Origin: CBDVBD01 sp965372135
Lineage (GTDB): Bacteria > Electryoneota > RPQS01 > CBDVBD01
Length of the DNA stretch: 45,098 nt
Assembly: GCA_965372135.1 (NCBI GenBank)
Contig: CBDVBD010000005.1
Coordinates: forward strand, 1-45,098
Direction of reading: 5' to 3'
Part shown: positions 1 through 8,297 of the stretch, in pieces
How the letters are laid out: each line of letters starts with the position of its first letter
Position numbering within the stretch: position 1 is the stretch's first letter
Notes under the pieces: generated by a model
Told to the model about the DNA's origin: nothing
What the model saw: only the letters and a program-made list of their open reading frames with translations
Database searches by the model: none
Position numbers and translations under genes: made by a program

Positions 1-54
1 TTTAGTCGTTTAGATAGGCGGTTTTATCAGGTGACATTCGAAGTGGCGCCATGA
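1..54 (+). CDS. Possible 3' end of an upstream gene (partial)
   Basis: Frame 1 is open from the window edge to a TGA at 52-54 and gives a short tail ending in VTFEVAP, which looks like a beta strand. A bidirectional terminator follows about 75 bases later, which would fit a plus-strand gene ending here. Only 17 codons are visible, so the product cannot be named and chance is possible. Confidence 0.3.
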   Translation, partial: FSRLDRRFYQVTFEVAP

Positions 55-130
55 ATCAATGATAGATCGGTTTCGATTGTAATATCATAACTTTCGGTTT
101 ACATTTAGGTTGAAGTATTCCACACAAGAA

Positions 131-163
131 GCCCGTCCAAGAAATTGGGCGGGCTTTTGTGTG
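131..163. terminator. Bidirectional intrinsic terminator
   Basis: The arms at 131-140 and 145-154 form a 10-bp GC-rich stem with one G-T wobble and a GAAA loop. A TTTTGTGTG run follows on the plus strand, and a mirror TTCTTGTGTG run follows on the minus strand. It lies just past the stop of the minus-strand beta-helix gene (187) and could also end a plus-strand gene entering from the left. Confidence 0.8.
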
Positions 164-186
164 TTATAATTACTTACTCGTTATGT

Positions 187-2964
187 TCACTCACTGTTGA
201 CTTGGGAGTTATGCATATGGAATCTGGGTACGCGTTGAGTAGCACTGGTATCCAGGAGTTGATTGTCAGAAGTTACGTAGTAGAAGCTGGTGTTGTTGGT
301 CATCATAGCGGTTGAATCGGTGAAGGATGAATTAGTAGTGGAACCGAGCAGCACGAATCCGCTTTGGGGGTTGGTGGTGGATTTGTAAATGTGGTATTGC
401 TGGGTGTTTTGCGTTGGAGACCAGATTAGAGTTATGTTGGTGCCGCCGTCAGTCAATGAGATGTAAAGATCATCAACCGGAAACAAAATGGAAAATTCAT
501 CTGCACCGATGTCGGGGGTGACGGGATCGCGAGGATCACCATCGAAGTCGGTGGTAATTTCAGTAATGGGGGTTCCTGCGCTGTCAACTGGAGAGGGCTG
601 ATGAGATGCATCGATATGAAGATCGTTTGATAGATTGATAAAATGTGGATCAGCAGAAATACTGTGCGCATCAAGACCAGTGGCACTTTGCCAGCTTTGA
701 AGTGTGAAATAAATACCGCTATAGTATCCTATGTTTCCATAAGGTGAATACAAGTCATTGTAATCAGACGTAATATTATAATATGACGGACTGCCTTGGA
801 GCATAAAACAGCCCCCATAGTTCCCTGCAGCTGTGTGATAGAAAATATTGTTCATTATTACTAAATTTCGAGCAGACATTATGCGGCAACAAACTCCGTT
901 AGAATTGTTGTTAACCACAGAATTATATATGACTCTGTTATCATTACCGGACGTAATCCAGATTCCATACCAATCATCATACACCATATTATTGGCAATC
1001 AGGTTGCGCTGTCCTCCACCAATATAAATTTCGTACCAAGATTCATTGATAATAACCTTACAATCAGAAACGTAAGAAAGATGGATTGCGTCCCTCATTT
1101 CGGCTGAGCCCCCGATAGGGAAATAATTGCCAATAATTTTTATGTGGTGAGAAGAATCGGAATAGACTGAATCATATGTACTAAGAATCCCAGCGTAGTA
1201 GCAATCAGTTATCTCGAGTCCCTTAATGGTTACATAATCCGCGCCCAATATATAGAAACAATTGTTGTTAGTGTAATAGGTGCTATCTGGATTTGCAATT
1301 ACTGGTGATTCACCTGGCGCATTCTTTATTGTTAGCGGATTCTCGACACCTAAACCGGAAATTGTGCCCCGAATTGTAATCTGACCATAGTAAGTTCCAG
1401 AATATAAATTGAATGTCACTGGACCGGTCATACCCTGAGCCTGCAAAGCATTTGCCGCTGAGACCGGATTGGGGAAGTCGTTGTTACCTCCGCCAATATC
1501 AAATCCACCGGAGAAGGTGGTGTAAGTAATGATATTAGAAGTATCCGAGGTCAGATATCCCATACCATAACGCGATTGCACAACAATCGTACCGTTGCTT
1601 GCCGTAACAGGATTAGCTCCCCCAGGTATTTCGACTCTCACCAGGAAAGAATCCAATGTAAAGGATGTCATAGAGATCGAGTCTATTTGATCTATTCCAA
1701 AATGATCCATGATGGTATGTGGAAATGGTTGACCGGTCACTATTACTGTGAGATTATATACATAATCCTGTTTTCCGCAATTGTCAAGATAGAACATATG
1801 GTCGATTGTGGTATTCGGTGGATTGATCGTTTGCTGATTTTCAGGAGAAAGATGCATGCAGTATTGAGAATCCTCAATCTCATCTGCACCAATGTCTGGT
1901 CGGATTGAATTTCTCCTATCGCCATCAAAGTCGCCAGATATATTGAAGACTGGAGAACCAGCGGAATGTACCGGCGAGGCGTTCGTGGTGTCGAGGTGGA
2001 GATTTGCACGCCCGGTCAGGCTTATAAATTGCGGATCTGCACTGATGCTGTTAAGATCAAAACCGTACCAGGTTTGCCATTCAGCAAGGGTTTCCATCTC
2101 ATGGTAACCACAGCGGACGACATCGCCATTTGGAGCATACCAGTCGTTGTAATCAGAAACCAGTTGCGAACTTGAACTGCAATAAAATGCCCATCCCCAA
2201 ATTCCCACTTGGTAGGAAATGTTATTTATAAATATAGAGCCAGGCGAATTGTTATTTCGAAAGCCAGCATGCTCACCATCTAAGTAAACCGAATTGTAAT
2301 AGTGGCGATTATTATTGCCGGATGATGTATAAATTCCGGTGTAATAAGCTCCGTAAACCATGTTGTTTGCAATTAGATTTCGGTCGCTGTGAACTATGGA
2401 GATGCCATTCCTGTTTCCATCTATTTCATTGCGAATTACTATACAATCTGCAGCTGTGTATAGTTTGATCCCTTTACGGGAGCCGTATGGAGAAGTATCT
2501 TGTATATAGTTACCGATGAATTGATTGTCGGTTGAGGAATCCGATCCGGAGTTTCTGCTGTAGATTCCGTTATAACGGTAATTGGTAATTTCAAAGCCCT
2601 GGATAGTCACATAGTCTGCACCACTGAGATAAAAACCATTACCAGTGGTATCCCAGACACCAATCGTATTGGTGATCACCGGTGATTCACCCAGAGCGGC
2701 GCGAAAGACCAAGTGATTTGCGGCGCTAAGTCCCGATATAGTCCAAGGGATGTCTACTTGACCATCATAAGTTCCTGAATACACATTAAACGTGACGGGT
2801 CCACTCATCCCCCAAGTCTGCAAAGCATTTGCCGCTTCGACAGGATTAGAGTAGTGGTTGTTTCCACCACCGACGTCGTAGGTTCCCAACAGTTGAGCTG
2901 TGACTATGGAACTGCTGTAAAATAAAAGTACCACTACCGGAGTAATAATTACCATTCGGAGCAT
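187..2964 (-). CDS. Secreted protein with two right-handed beta-helix domains and a C-terminal FN3-like domain
   Basis: A 925-residue exported protein. Residues 1-24 are a signal peptide (hydrophobic core, cleavage near TAQ). Two long homologous halves follow, each opening with a DxGGGNN..NPVxAANALQ motif and closing with DFDGDxRxxxxPDIGADE. Each half carries parallel-beta-helix repeats of the NosD/pectate-lyase kind (many N-N and YxGI turns). A linker of about 100 residues separates them, and an FN3-like domain (from about residue 830) ends the protein. There is no FlgD-like sorting tail. Such proteins usually bind or cleave surface polysaccharide, but no catalytic residues can be assigned. 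It is monocistronic, with a strong promoter at 3063-3091 and a terminator at 131-163. Confidence 0.9.
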   Translation of the reverse strand: MLRMVIITPVVVLLFYSSSIVTAQLLGTYDVGGGNNHYSNPVEAANALQTWGMSGPVTFNVYSGTYDGQVDIPWTISGLSAANHLVFRAALGESPVITNTIGVWDTTGNGFYLSGADYVTIQGFEITNYRYNGIYSRNSGSDSSTDNQFIGNYIQDTSPYGSRKGIKLYTAADCIVIRNEIDGNRNGISIVHSDRNLIANNMVYGAYYTGIYTSSGNNNRHYYNSVYLDGEHAGFRNNNSPGSIFINNISYQVGIWGWAFYCSSSSQLVSDYNDWYAPNGDVVRCGYHEMETLAEWQTWYGFDLNSISADPQFISLTGRANLHLDTTNASPVHSAGSPVFNISGDFDGDRRNSIRPDIGADEIEDSQYCMHLSPENQQTINPPNTTIDHMFYLDNCGKQDYVYNLTVIVTGQPFPHTIMDHFGIDQIDSISMTSFTLDSFLVRVEIPGGANPVTASNGTIVVQSRYGMGYLTSDTSNIITYTTFSGGFDIGGGNNDFPNPVSAANALQAQGMTGPVTFNLYSGTYYGQITIRGTISGLGVENPLTIKNAPGESPVIANPDSTYYTNNNCFYILGADYVTIKGLEITDCYYAGILSTYDSVYSDSSHHIKIIGNYFPIGGSAEMRDAIHLSYVSDCKVIINESWYEIYIGGGQRNLIANNMVYDDWYGIWITSGNDNRVIYNSVVNNNSNGVCCRIMSARNLVIMNNIFYHTAAGNYGGCFMLQGSPSYYNITSDYNDLYSPYGNIGYYSGIYFTLQSWQSATGLDAHSISADPHFINLSNDLHIDASHQPSPVDSAGTPITEITTDFDGDPRDPVTPDIGADEFSILFPVDDLYISLTDGGTNITLIWSPTQNTQQYHIYKSTTNPQSGFVLLGSTTNSSFTDSTAMMTNNTSFYYVTSDNQLLDTSATQRVPRFHMHNSQVNSE

Positions 2965-3062
2965 GATTGTCCTCCAGACGTCAGGTTCAAATCAATAGGG
3001 CTGAGTCGGTATTATTAGGCAGCTAAGTACAAGAAGAGGTGGGGTAAGATGCTTGTTACCCT

Positions 3063-3091
3063 ATTTTAACCATTTTTCTATGGAAAGTCAA
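3063..3091 (-). promoter_or_regulatory. Sigma70-type promoter of the beta-helix gene
   Basis: On the minus strand TTGACT is followed by exactly 17 bases and TAAAAT. Transcription would start near 3056, giving a leader of about 90 bases before the ATG at 2964. The box matches others in this window, especially TTGACT-17-TATATT at 43745-43773. Confidence 0.7.
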
Positions 3092-3200
3092 GTGAAATTT
3101 CGTAATCGAAAATTTTTCTTACGGAAAGTTAGATTCACCAAAGATCGGAGGATAATCACATCTAAGCATTCACATCATTGGAATAGGGCAGATACGAAAA

Positions 3201-3246
3201 GAGAGACCGTTAGACCTTGCTGTGGGCGACAAGGTCCGGATCTCTC
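3201..3246. repeat. Isolated imperfect inverted repeat
   Basis: GAGAGA and GACCTTG in the left arm (3201-3219) pair with CAAGGTC and TCTCTC in the right arm (3230-3246), giving 13 paired bases around a small internal loop. No T-run follows, so it is not an ordinary terminator. It lies in the 627-base space between the beta-helix gene and the small gene at 3592. Apart from two promoters I see nothing else in that space. Confidence 0.5.
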
Positions 3247-3487
3247 ATTTCGTTGGGAGGGTTATGTTGGGGGATGAGGGTCTATCGTTTTTTAAATATT
3301 CGCTGAATATTTCGAAACCACCACACCAGTTTTTTCGTTAGTTCCGCATGAGGTTGCATAGCGCGAGAATCCTTATCCAGATTGGGCGAAAGCAGGTTCA
3401 GTAGGTGGTTGGAATCGGTTATTTCGGAGGATTTCTCCGACTGGCGGTTGCGTGTTCTCAGATTTTTTCTTGTATTCATAATTTCGC

Positions 3488-3516
3488 TTGCAATTTCGAA
3501 CAAAAATTGGTATATT
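3488..3516 (+). promoter_or_regulatory. Promoter of the small helical protein gene
   Basis: TTGCAA, 17 bases, TATATT, with the start predicted near 3523 and a leader of about 70 bases. The -10 box continues as TATATTTAG, the same string seen at 5113, 37783 and 37873. Confidence 0.65.
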
Positions 3517-3591
3517 TAGTATAGTTGCAATGCTAACGACGATTACTATCGATTTTTTAGTTTTTCATTATAGATCTGGAGGATATTACTG

Positions 3592-3846
3592 ATGCCAACG
3601 TTCGATGAAACCATGGAAAATTCCCGAGTCTTTTTGACCTATTCATTGGCGATGACGATGCTGGGAAAGTCCGCTCAGATATTGGCGGAACGCGGTGCTG
3701 ATCCCAAGGCGATGAATTTTATAACCACCGGGATCGAATTGTTATCCCAGCAACTTCGCGGCTACGCTGAGAAGAAAGAATTGGAAGAGGAATTTGACGC
3801 CGAATTAGACAGGCTGTGTAAGACGTTCGACATCAAGCGGGCGTAG
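3592..3846 (+). CDS. Small helical protein of unknown function
   Basis: An 84-residue soluble protein, predicted almost wholly alpha-helical, with a charged C-terminal half rich in E and K (EKKELEEEFDAELDRL). A good ribosome site (GGAGG, about 10 bases before the ATG) and a clear promoter at 3488-3516 support it as a real gene. I do not recognise the family. It converges on the XRE regulator gene, with only 50 bases between the two stops. Confidence 0.7.
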   Translation: MPTFDETMENSRVFLTYSLAMTMLGKSAQILAERGADPKAMNFITTGIELLSQQLRGYAEKKELEEEFDAELDRLCKTFDIKRA

Positions 3847-3896
3847 GGTAGTAATTTTGCCAAAGAAATTCCAAACGGCTTCCGGTTCAGCGCGGC

Positions 3897-4094
3897 TTAG
3901 ACGCGCTGCATCCGGCGAAGCTTACGTTCTAATTGTTTCAATACTTTTTGTGCCACTTTGTTAGGCTGAGTGCGCCCGTTTTCCCAGCGGTTGACGGTGG
4001 CAAAAGTGACTCCGATTTCGTGGGCAAAATTTTCCTGGGTCATGTTAAGATTTAACCGCAGTTCACGGATGCGTTCACGATCGAATGTGTCCAT
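3897..4094 (-). CDS. XRE-family helix-turn-helix regulator
   Basis: A 65-residue protein that is essentially one Cro/C1-type HTH domain: RELRLNLNMTQENFAHEIGVTFATVNRWENGRTQP carries the usual recognition helix, followed by a basic tail. The start was set at the ATG at 4094 because AAAGGAG sits 8 bases upstream; the reading frame extends 12 codons further but lacks a ribosome site there. Its promoter at 4212-4239 has a palindrome over the -10 box, which suggests autoregulation. No toxin partner is adjacent, unlike most small XRE antitoxins. Confidence 0.85.
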   Translation of the reverse strand: MDTFDRERIRELRLNLNMTQENFAHEIGVTFATVNRWENGRTQPNKVAQKVLKQLERKLRRMQRV

Positions 4095-4206
4095 GAAAAA
4101 ACTCCTTTGTCTTAACGTACTGCTACTCATGGGATCCTCTGTTTATTTTAATGTTACGATGAATTTGGTTTCGAATTGACGATGATTTTTGCCTGCGATG
4201 ATACAT

Positions 4207-4239
4207 CGAGTAATATAACTCGTGTTATAGCGATTGCAA
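4207..4239 (-). promoter_or_regulatory. XRE gene promoter with palindromic operator over the -10 box
   Basis: On the minus strand TTGCAA (4234-4239), a 16-base spacer and TATATT (4212-4217) form a promoter. The -10 box is the centre of the perfect palindrome CGAGT-AATATA-ACTCG (4207-4222). This is the usual placement of an operator for a self-repressing XRE protein. TTGCAA is its own reverse complement, so it could also serve as the -35 of a plus-strand promoter with TTTTAT at 4257-4262 (17-base spacing). Confidence 0.55.
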
Positions 4240-4268
4240 AGGTTATGCCATAGCGATTTTATTAGTAA

Positions 4269-4447
4269 CGGATTAGGATAAAACCGTTACCAGATGCCAT
4301 GTTATAGTGCCTGCGATTTTTAGTGTGGAAGTTTATTAGGAAGGACTGGGCAGAAATTACCTCATATAATAGTAAGAAATTTCCCGTTACGGGTTTAATA
4401 TAAATGACGAAGAAAGCCGGCCAGAATTTTGGTCGGCTTTTTTTATT
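4269..4447 (+). ncRNA. Candidate small RNA divergent from the XRE gene
   Basis: A plus-strand transcript could start near 4269 from the TTGCAA-17-TTTTAT promoter and end at the strong terminator at 4413-4447. It has no good open reading frame. It contains a hairpin near its 5' end (GTAACGG at 4265-4271 with CCGTTAC at 4284-4290) and a small CCCGTtACGGG palindrome at 4383-4393. The terminator has no other plus-strand gene to serve, which is the main argument. The -10 box is weak (4 of 6). Confidence 0.35.
4413..4447 (+). terminator. Intrinsic terminator
   Basis: Arms 4413-4423 and 4430-4440 pair over 11 bp (AAAGCCGGCCA with TGGTCGGCTTT, G-T wobble) and are followed by a run of T. The nearest plus-strand gene ends almost 570 bases upstream and a minus-strand gene lies between, so it most likely ends an unannotated RNA. 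Confidence 0.75.
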
Positions 4448-5089
4448 TATTTAGTTCGCTTTTTATATACAAATTTATATTCTTGTTAAGAATATATATT
4501 TGTGGTTTTTTATTTCCATGCCACCTAAACCCCGCCCACTGAAGGGCAGTTGGATACCTGAGGCGTTGCCCCAGGCTACTCTGTAATGACCCGTTGGGGC
4601 TTTGCCCCCCTTTTTCCGCCTGAGGCGGATTAATTCCCCCCGGAGACTGGGAGGGAGAGATTGCCACGTCATCCCGACCAATCGGGATTCCTCGCAATGA
4701 CGAGCTTTCAATCCGTATGGAACTGGATCCCCGCCTGCGCGGGGATGACAGAAAAGGGGTTGGGGATGACAGTGGGGGGAGCGGGGATGATCCGCCAGTG
4801 GGCGGACAAGTCCGGCAAGTGCAGGACGGGTTGATCCGTTAGATGCCAGATAGTCAAGTAGGGTCACATGATGGCACAAGAAATACTGCAAGATGAGGAA
4901 TAGTGATCCGTTGAATAGAAATTCGTTGACACCTGACAGCACAGAATGGTAGATTGTTACGTCAACCGGCAAACGTCGATATCATGGCATGCCAATGGTT
5001 AATTTAATATATGTTGATGCAGAAATCTCGGTTTTACAGAAACAGACCGTTTAATCATATAGCATTTTATAAAAAACCAAGGATTTCTC
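4448..5089. repeat. Intergenic stretch packed with short palindromes
   Basis: No supported gene. Four GC-rich hairpins stand close together: 4615-4629 (TCCGCC-TGA-GGCGGA), 4672-4687 (TCCCGA-CCAA-TCGGGA), 4729-4744 (CCCCGC-CTGC-GCGGGG) and 4791-4806 (TCCGCC-AGTG-GGCGGA). The last resembles sequence at 32966-32990, and the GACACCTGACAGCAC string near 4930 recurs near 8912 and 31616. These are dispersed intergenic repeats. Long minus-strand reading frames across them are artefacts of the GC-rich repeats. Confidence 0.65.
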
Positions 5090-5118
5090 TTGACATCGGA
5101 ACATATTGTGTTTATATT
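5090..5118 (+). promoter_or_regulatory. Near-consensus sigma70 promoter
   Basis: TTGACA, 17 bases, TATATT, again extended to TATATTTAG. The start would be near 5125. The next gene begins at 5445, so the leader would be about 320 bases. Confidence 0.75.
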
Positions 5119-5444
5119 TAGATTATGGGAGTATTGGACGCATTCATCGCAATTTCTGAAACGAAATTACCTGCTTCGCACCCCTGCAAACTCGCATTCC
5201 ATTAAACGAAACAAACTCTGCAACAATAAGATAAAGAACTCTACGGGTCTGTGTTTATCAATGTTCATTAAGAACTCACCGGGTAGCGAGCTTTAAACCT
5301 TAACCGGTAAGCAACCTGTTTTTATGAACTAATCACTCAATTCTATGACCTTTAAACCCAATGAGAAATGATACTGAATGACTATGTTTATTGACCATCG
5401 TTATTCTGCAATTTCTCTAAAATTACCCAAGGAGGTCAATCGGT
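5119..5444 (+). other. Long untranslated leader
   Basis: A 326-base AT-rich stretch between the promoter and the next gene. A 68-codon open frame from 5090 overlaps the promoter itself and has no ribosome site, so I do not call it. I see no known riboswitch or strong terminator hairpin here. Confidence 0.4.
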
Positions 5445-6038
5445 ATGAAAGATACTGAAATTGAGCAGCTGGCACGTGACGCAGTAAAAGAGGAACTTAA
5501 GAAAGTCACTGTCAAATATCGGAAATTTCTATTGGGTTTCATCGCCGCCTTCGCGTTGATACTGACTATGGGTGGAGTTTTAAGCAAAGGTCAAGTTATC
5601 AGGACTCTCCATAATGCTGCATTTCCACCCCCACAAAGTACCTCGATTGCAGGCGCGGATCAAATCTGTATCTCCTATGAGGGTAATATTGAGCTTCGGG
5701 GAGATGATGCAAACTCGCAAACCGGGAAGTTGACCTTTTATGCGGAGCCCGGTCAGGAAGTAAAAGTTTATGCGAAGGTAATTCATAACCTACTTTCGGA
5801 ATCTGATATTCAGAGAAGGATTTTTGTCGCGGTTGATAAACAAGCCCTGTATGAAGCACCAAGAGACGAATTACCCGATAGATTCATTCCAATAACAGAT
5901 AAACTAAGTTGGGATTCATTCGAAGCGTTACCAAACATACATTACATAGCATTCTCATTGGACGATTCTCAACCTAACGATTTAACTGATGAGGTACATA
6001 TCATATGTGTAATTCTTGTGTATGGAAAATCAACATGA
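5445..6038 (+). CDS. Membrane-anchored protein of unknown function
   Basis: A 197-residue protein. A short charged cytoplasmic segment (about residues 1-26, EELKKVTVKYRK) leads into one transmembrane helix (about 28-47), then a periplasmic domain of about 150 residues with beta-rich segments. I do not recognise the fold. AAGGAGGT lies 9 bases before the ATG. Its stop overlaps the start of the next gene (ATGA at 6035-6038), so the two are translationally coupled and probably act together at the cell envelope. Confidence 0.8.
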   Translation: MKDTEIEQLARDAVKEELKKVTVKYRKFLLGFIAAFALILTMGGVLSKGQVIRTLHNAAFPPPQSTSIAGADQICISYEGNIELRGDDANSQTGKLTFYAEPGQEVKVYAKVIHNLLSESDIQRRIFVAVDKQALYEAPRDELPDRFIPITDKLSWDSFEALPNIHYIAFSLDDSQPNDLTDEVHIICVILVYGKST

Positions 6039-6790
6039 TACACCCGAAATCAAGGTGTGTGAAATTGATCTGCTGGACGGTGTTAAGCCTGGCAGTATTT
6101 GCCGGTGTTCTTTACGGACAGATCGGCGCAGAATTTATACAAGTCTACGTCGAACCACCTATGAATAGTGAACTGATCATTGCGGTGATCAATCCAAGCG
6201 TGTTATACCCTAAGGTGATCGGTATTACACCAGAAGCGAAGGCAGGTCAATCGGGACTTGGAGTCATGCAACATGAAGGCGCCGATGTTGTGATCGGTGG
6301 CGGATTTGCACAAAATTACAGTCCCCCAATTCCAGCCGGTCTGTTAATCGTCGATGGAAACATAATAAATCCACTAAATGCAGAGGTGGATTTAAAATAT
6401 ATTCTGGCAGTAAAGGACAACAACCTTCAAATTGTTTCCAGGGATACATTCGATTACGAGGGAGTTACCGGCGCAATGCAAGTAGGTCCATGTTTTGTGA
6501 AAGACGGACAGGTAAGCATTCACAGTGACGAACCTGATAAAACTAAACCCGCGACAAGGTCATTTGTAGGCATACAAAGAGATGGTAATATCATCGCGGG
6601 AGTGACATTGAGCCCGGTCAGTTTATTACATCTGGCAGAGCATTTGGTTAGCGAATATCAATGTATTGATGCCGTAAACCTTGCCGGTGGTGGAAGCGAA
6701 GTGTTCGCAATCCGCCAAGATGAGGAAATAAAATCTTTTGGTAACCGGTATATGAGACAGGCGTCAACGATCGCTTTTCTCCCAAGATAG
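6035..6790 (+). CDS. Secreted phosphodiester glycosidase-like (NAGPA/DUF2233) protein
   Basis: A 251-residue protein with an N-terminal signal peptide (LSLAVFAGVLYGQ). The C-terminal half has the NAGPA-type core: RSFVGIQRDGNIIAGV, then LLHLAEHL, then CIDAVNLAGGGSEVF. In that family the G-G-G-S end of the motif lines the active site of phosphodiester alpha-N-acetylglucosaminidase. The start was set at the ATG overlapping the previous stop because the upstream extension lies inside the preceding gene. The substrate is unknown; a bacterial surface or cell-wall glycan phosphodiester is plausible. Confidence 0.8.
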   Translation: MIHPKSRCVKLICWTVLSLAVFAGVLYGQIGAEFIQVYVEPPMNSELIIAVINPSVLYPKVIGITPEAKAGQSGLGVMQHEGADVVIGGGFAQNYSPPIPAGLLIVDGNIINPLNAEVDLKYILAVKDNNLQIVSRDTFDYEGVTGAMQVGPCFVKDGQVSIHSDEPDKTKPATRSFVGIQRDGNIIAGVTLSPVSLLHLAEHLVSEYQCIDAVNLAGGGSEVFAIRQDEEIKSFGNRYMRQASTIAFLPR

Positions 6791-6892
6791 AATTGATATA
6801 ATATGCTGATAGGTTGAAATCGGGAAAGGACGAAGCTAAAGATAGATTGTATCGCTTCGGTTATGAGGTGGAATTCGTGGTGTAGTAGAAAA

Positions 6893-6920
6893 ACGTCCAC
6901 AGACTATTTCTGTGGAACGT
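6893..6920. repeat. Hairpin after the NAGPA gene
   Basis: CCACAG (6897-6902) pairs with CTGTGG (6910-6915) around a 7-base loop, and the flanking ACGT blocks extend the stem with one bulge. It stands between convergent genes and may end the upstream operon, but no T-run follows. Confidence 0.4.
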
Positions 6921-6989
6921 AGTAATAGCGGAATCCTGTCATTTTATGAATTGGTGTATTGTCAGATATTATAATTTATAACACAATTC

Positions 6990-8159
6990 TTATTTTAAAA
7001 CTTCCTCAATTGCCTTTAAAAATTCCCTATTCTCTTCAGGTAAGCCGACGGTGACGCGGATGTGGTTTTCTAATCCATAGCCGGTTAAGGGGCGGACGAT
7101 GACGCCCTGATGCAACATGCGGGTGAAGACTTCTCGCCCGTTCATGGGCAGCTCCACCAGGAAGAAATTGGTGTGGGCCGGTATCGGGGGGATTCCCAAA
7201 TTGGTCAAGCCTTCCTCCACAAACACTTTCCCAATTTCGTTGTTTTGAAGAGTTCGCTCTACGAATTCCCGGTCGTCCAGAGCGGCTAAGGCGGCGTGCT
7301 GCGCTACGCTGCTGGTGTTGAAAGCTTCGCGGACTTTGTTCAACGATGCTATCAAGTGCGGGGGCGCGATCCCATACCCTACACGTAGTCCCGCCAATCC
7401 GTAGATTTTGGAAAAGGTGCGCAGGATGATGACGTTACGCCGTTCGCGGACATAGCGGATGCTCTCCGGATCGTCTTTGGGGGGTAAGAATTCGTGATAG
7501 GCTTCGTCGAGTACCACCACGACGCCCAGCGGTACCCTATCTATGAAATCGTCCAGTTCCCCGCGGCTGATCAGGGTGCCGGTGGGATTATTGGGATTGG
7601 CGATAAAGATGATTTTGGTACGGGAGGTGATGCGCTGGAGGACGTCATCCAGGCGGAGTTTATAGTCCACCAGGTTTACCAGTATCGGTACGCCGTTCAT
7701 GAAGCGGATGGCGATGGGGTATTTGAAGAACATTTCCCTGCCGGTGATGGCTTCGTCGCCGGGGTCCAGGAAGGCTTCGCAGATTTGTTCCACGATTTCG
7801 GTGGATCCGTTGCCCAGGATGAACCAATCCCGGTCAAGATTGAAACACTCGCACAGGGCACCTTTCAGGTGATATCCGCCAGCCATGGGATAGCGATTGA
7901 CATCGGACATCATCTCTACCGCAGCTTGCATGGCTTTCGGTGACGGACCCAACGGGTTTTCGTTGGATGCCAACTTGATTACGTCGGTCAAGCCGTATTC
8001 CCGCTGGACTTCGTCGATGGGTTTACCGGGTTCGTAGGGGTTTATTAAGTCCAGCACGGAGCGCGCCGGGTTGGGTGCAGAGAATGATTTCGGGGTCATA
8101 GTTACTATTATTGGTGGTTTCTTATCTGGTTCCGGTGTACGATCAGGGGTGGTTTCCAT
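6990..8159 (-). CDS. hisC: HisC-type aminotransferase (histidinol-phosphate or aromatic amino acid)
   Basis: A 389-residue class I/II PLP aminotransferase. Visible motifs are the substrate loop KLASNENPLGPSP (62-74), ANPNNPTGT (187-195), the PLP-pyridine aspartate D218 in LDEAYHEF, and the Schiff-base lysine K251 in RTFSKIYGLAGLRVGYG. HisC proteins commonly also transaminate phenylalanine and tyrosine. Because it lies next to an aldehyde oxidoreductase and aromatic-degradation operon, an aromatic aminotransferase role is a reasonable inference, but no other his genes are present to decide. It has its own promoter at 8225-8253. An alternative start is M21 at 8099. Confidence 0.85.
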   Translation of the reverse strand: METTPDRTPEPDKKPPIIVTMTPKSFSAPNPARSVLDLINPYEPGKPIDEVQREYGLTDVIKLASNENPLGPSPKAMQAAVEMMSDVNRYPMAGGYHLKGALCECFNLDRDWFILGNGSTEIVEQICEAFLDPGDEAITGREMFFKYPIAIRFMNGVPILVNLVDYKLRLDDVLQRITSRTKIIFIANPNNPTGTLISRGELDDFIDRVPLGVVVVLDEAYHEFLPPKDDPESIRYVRERRNVIILRTFSKIYGLAGLRVGYGIAPPHLIASLNKVREAFNTSSVAQHAALAALDDREFVERTLQNNEIGKVFVEEGLTNLGIPPIPAHTNFFLVELPMNGREVFTRMLHQGVIVRPLTGYGLENHIRVTVGLPEENREFLKAIEEVLK

Positions 8160-8224
8160 TTATGTGTCCAAGCGCTTCTTTCCGGTGTGTGCCGGATTTA
8201 GTATGACATCAGATTTCTGAATAT

Positions 8225-8253
8225 AATATACGAAAACCGAGGGGAAAGTTCAA
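8225..8253 (-). promoter_or_regulatory. Promoter of the hisC-type gene
   Basis: On the minus strand TTGAAC, 17 bases, TATATT, with the start near 8218 and a leader of about 60 bases. It shows that the aminotransferase can be transcribed separately from the aor operon upstream. Confidence 0.65.
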
Positions 8254-8297
8254 GGGATATTGCACTTTTTTTCACGCGGTGGAACCGAGCGGATGTG

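Noticed and set aside
3282..3503. 73-residue minus-strand reading frame
   Set aside because: TTG start without a ribosome site, and it overlaps the plus-strand promoter at 3488-3516.
4443..4972. Minus-strand reading frames of 84 and 165 residues
   Set aside because: They translate GC-rich dispersed palindromes (HPRAGGDPV, ARHCEESR type) and have no promoter or ribosome site.
5090..5296. 68-residue plus-strand frame
   Set aside because: It begins inside the -35 box of the promoter and lacks a ribosome site and protein-like composition.
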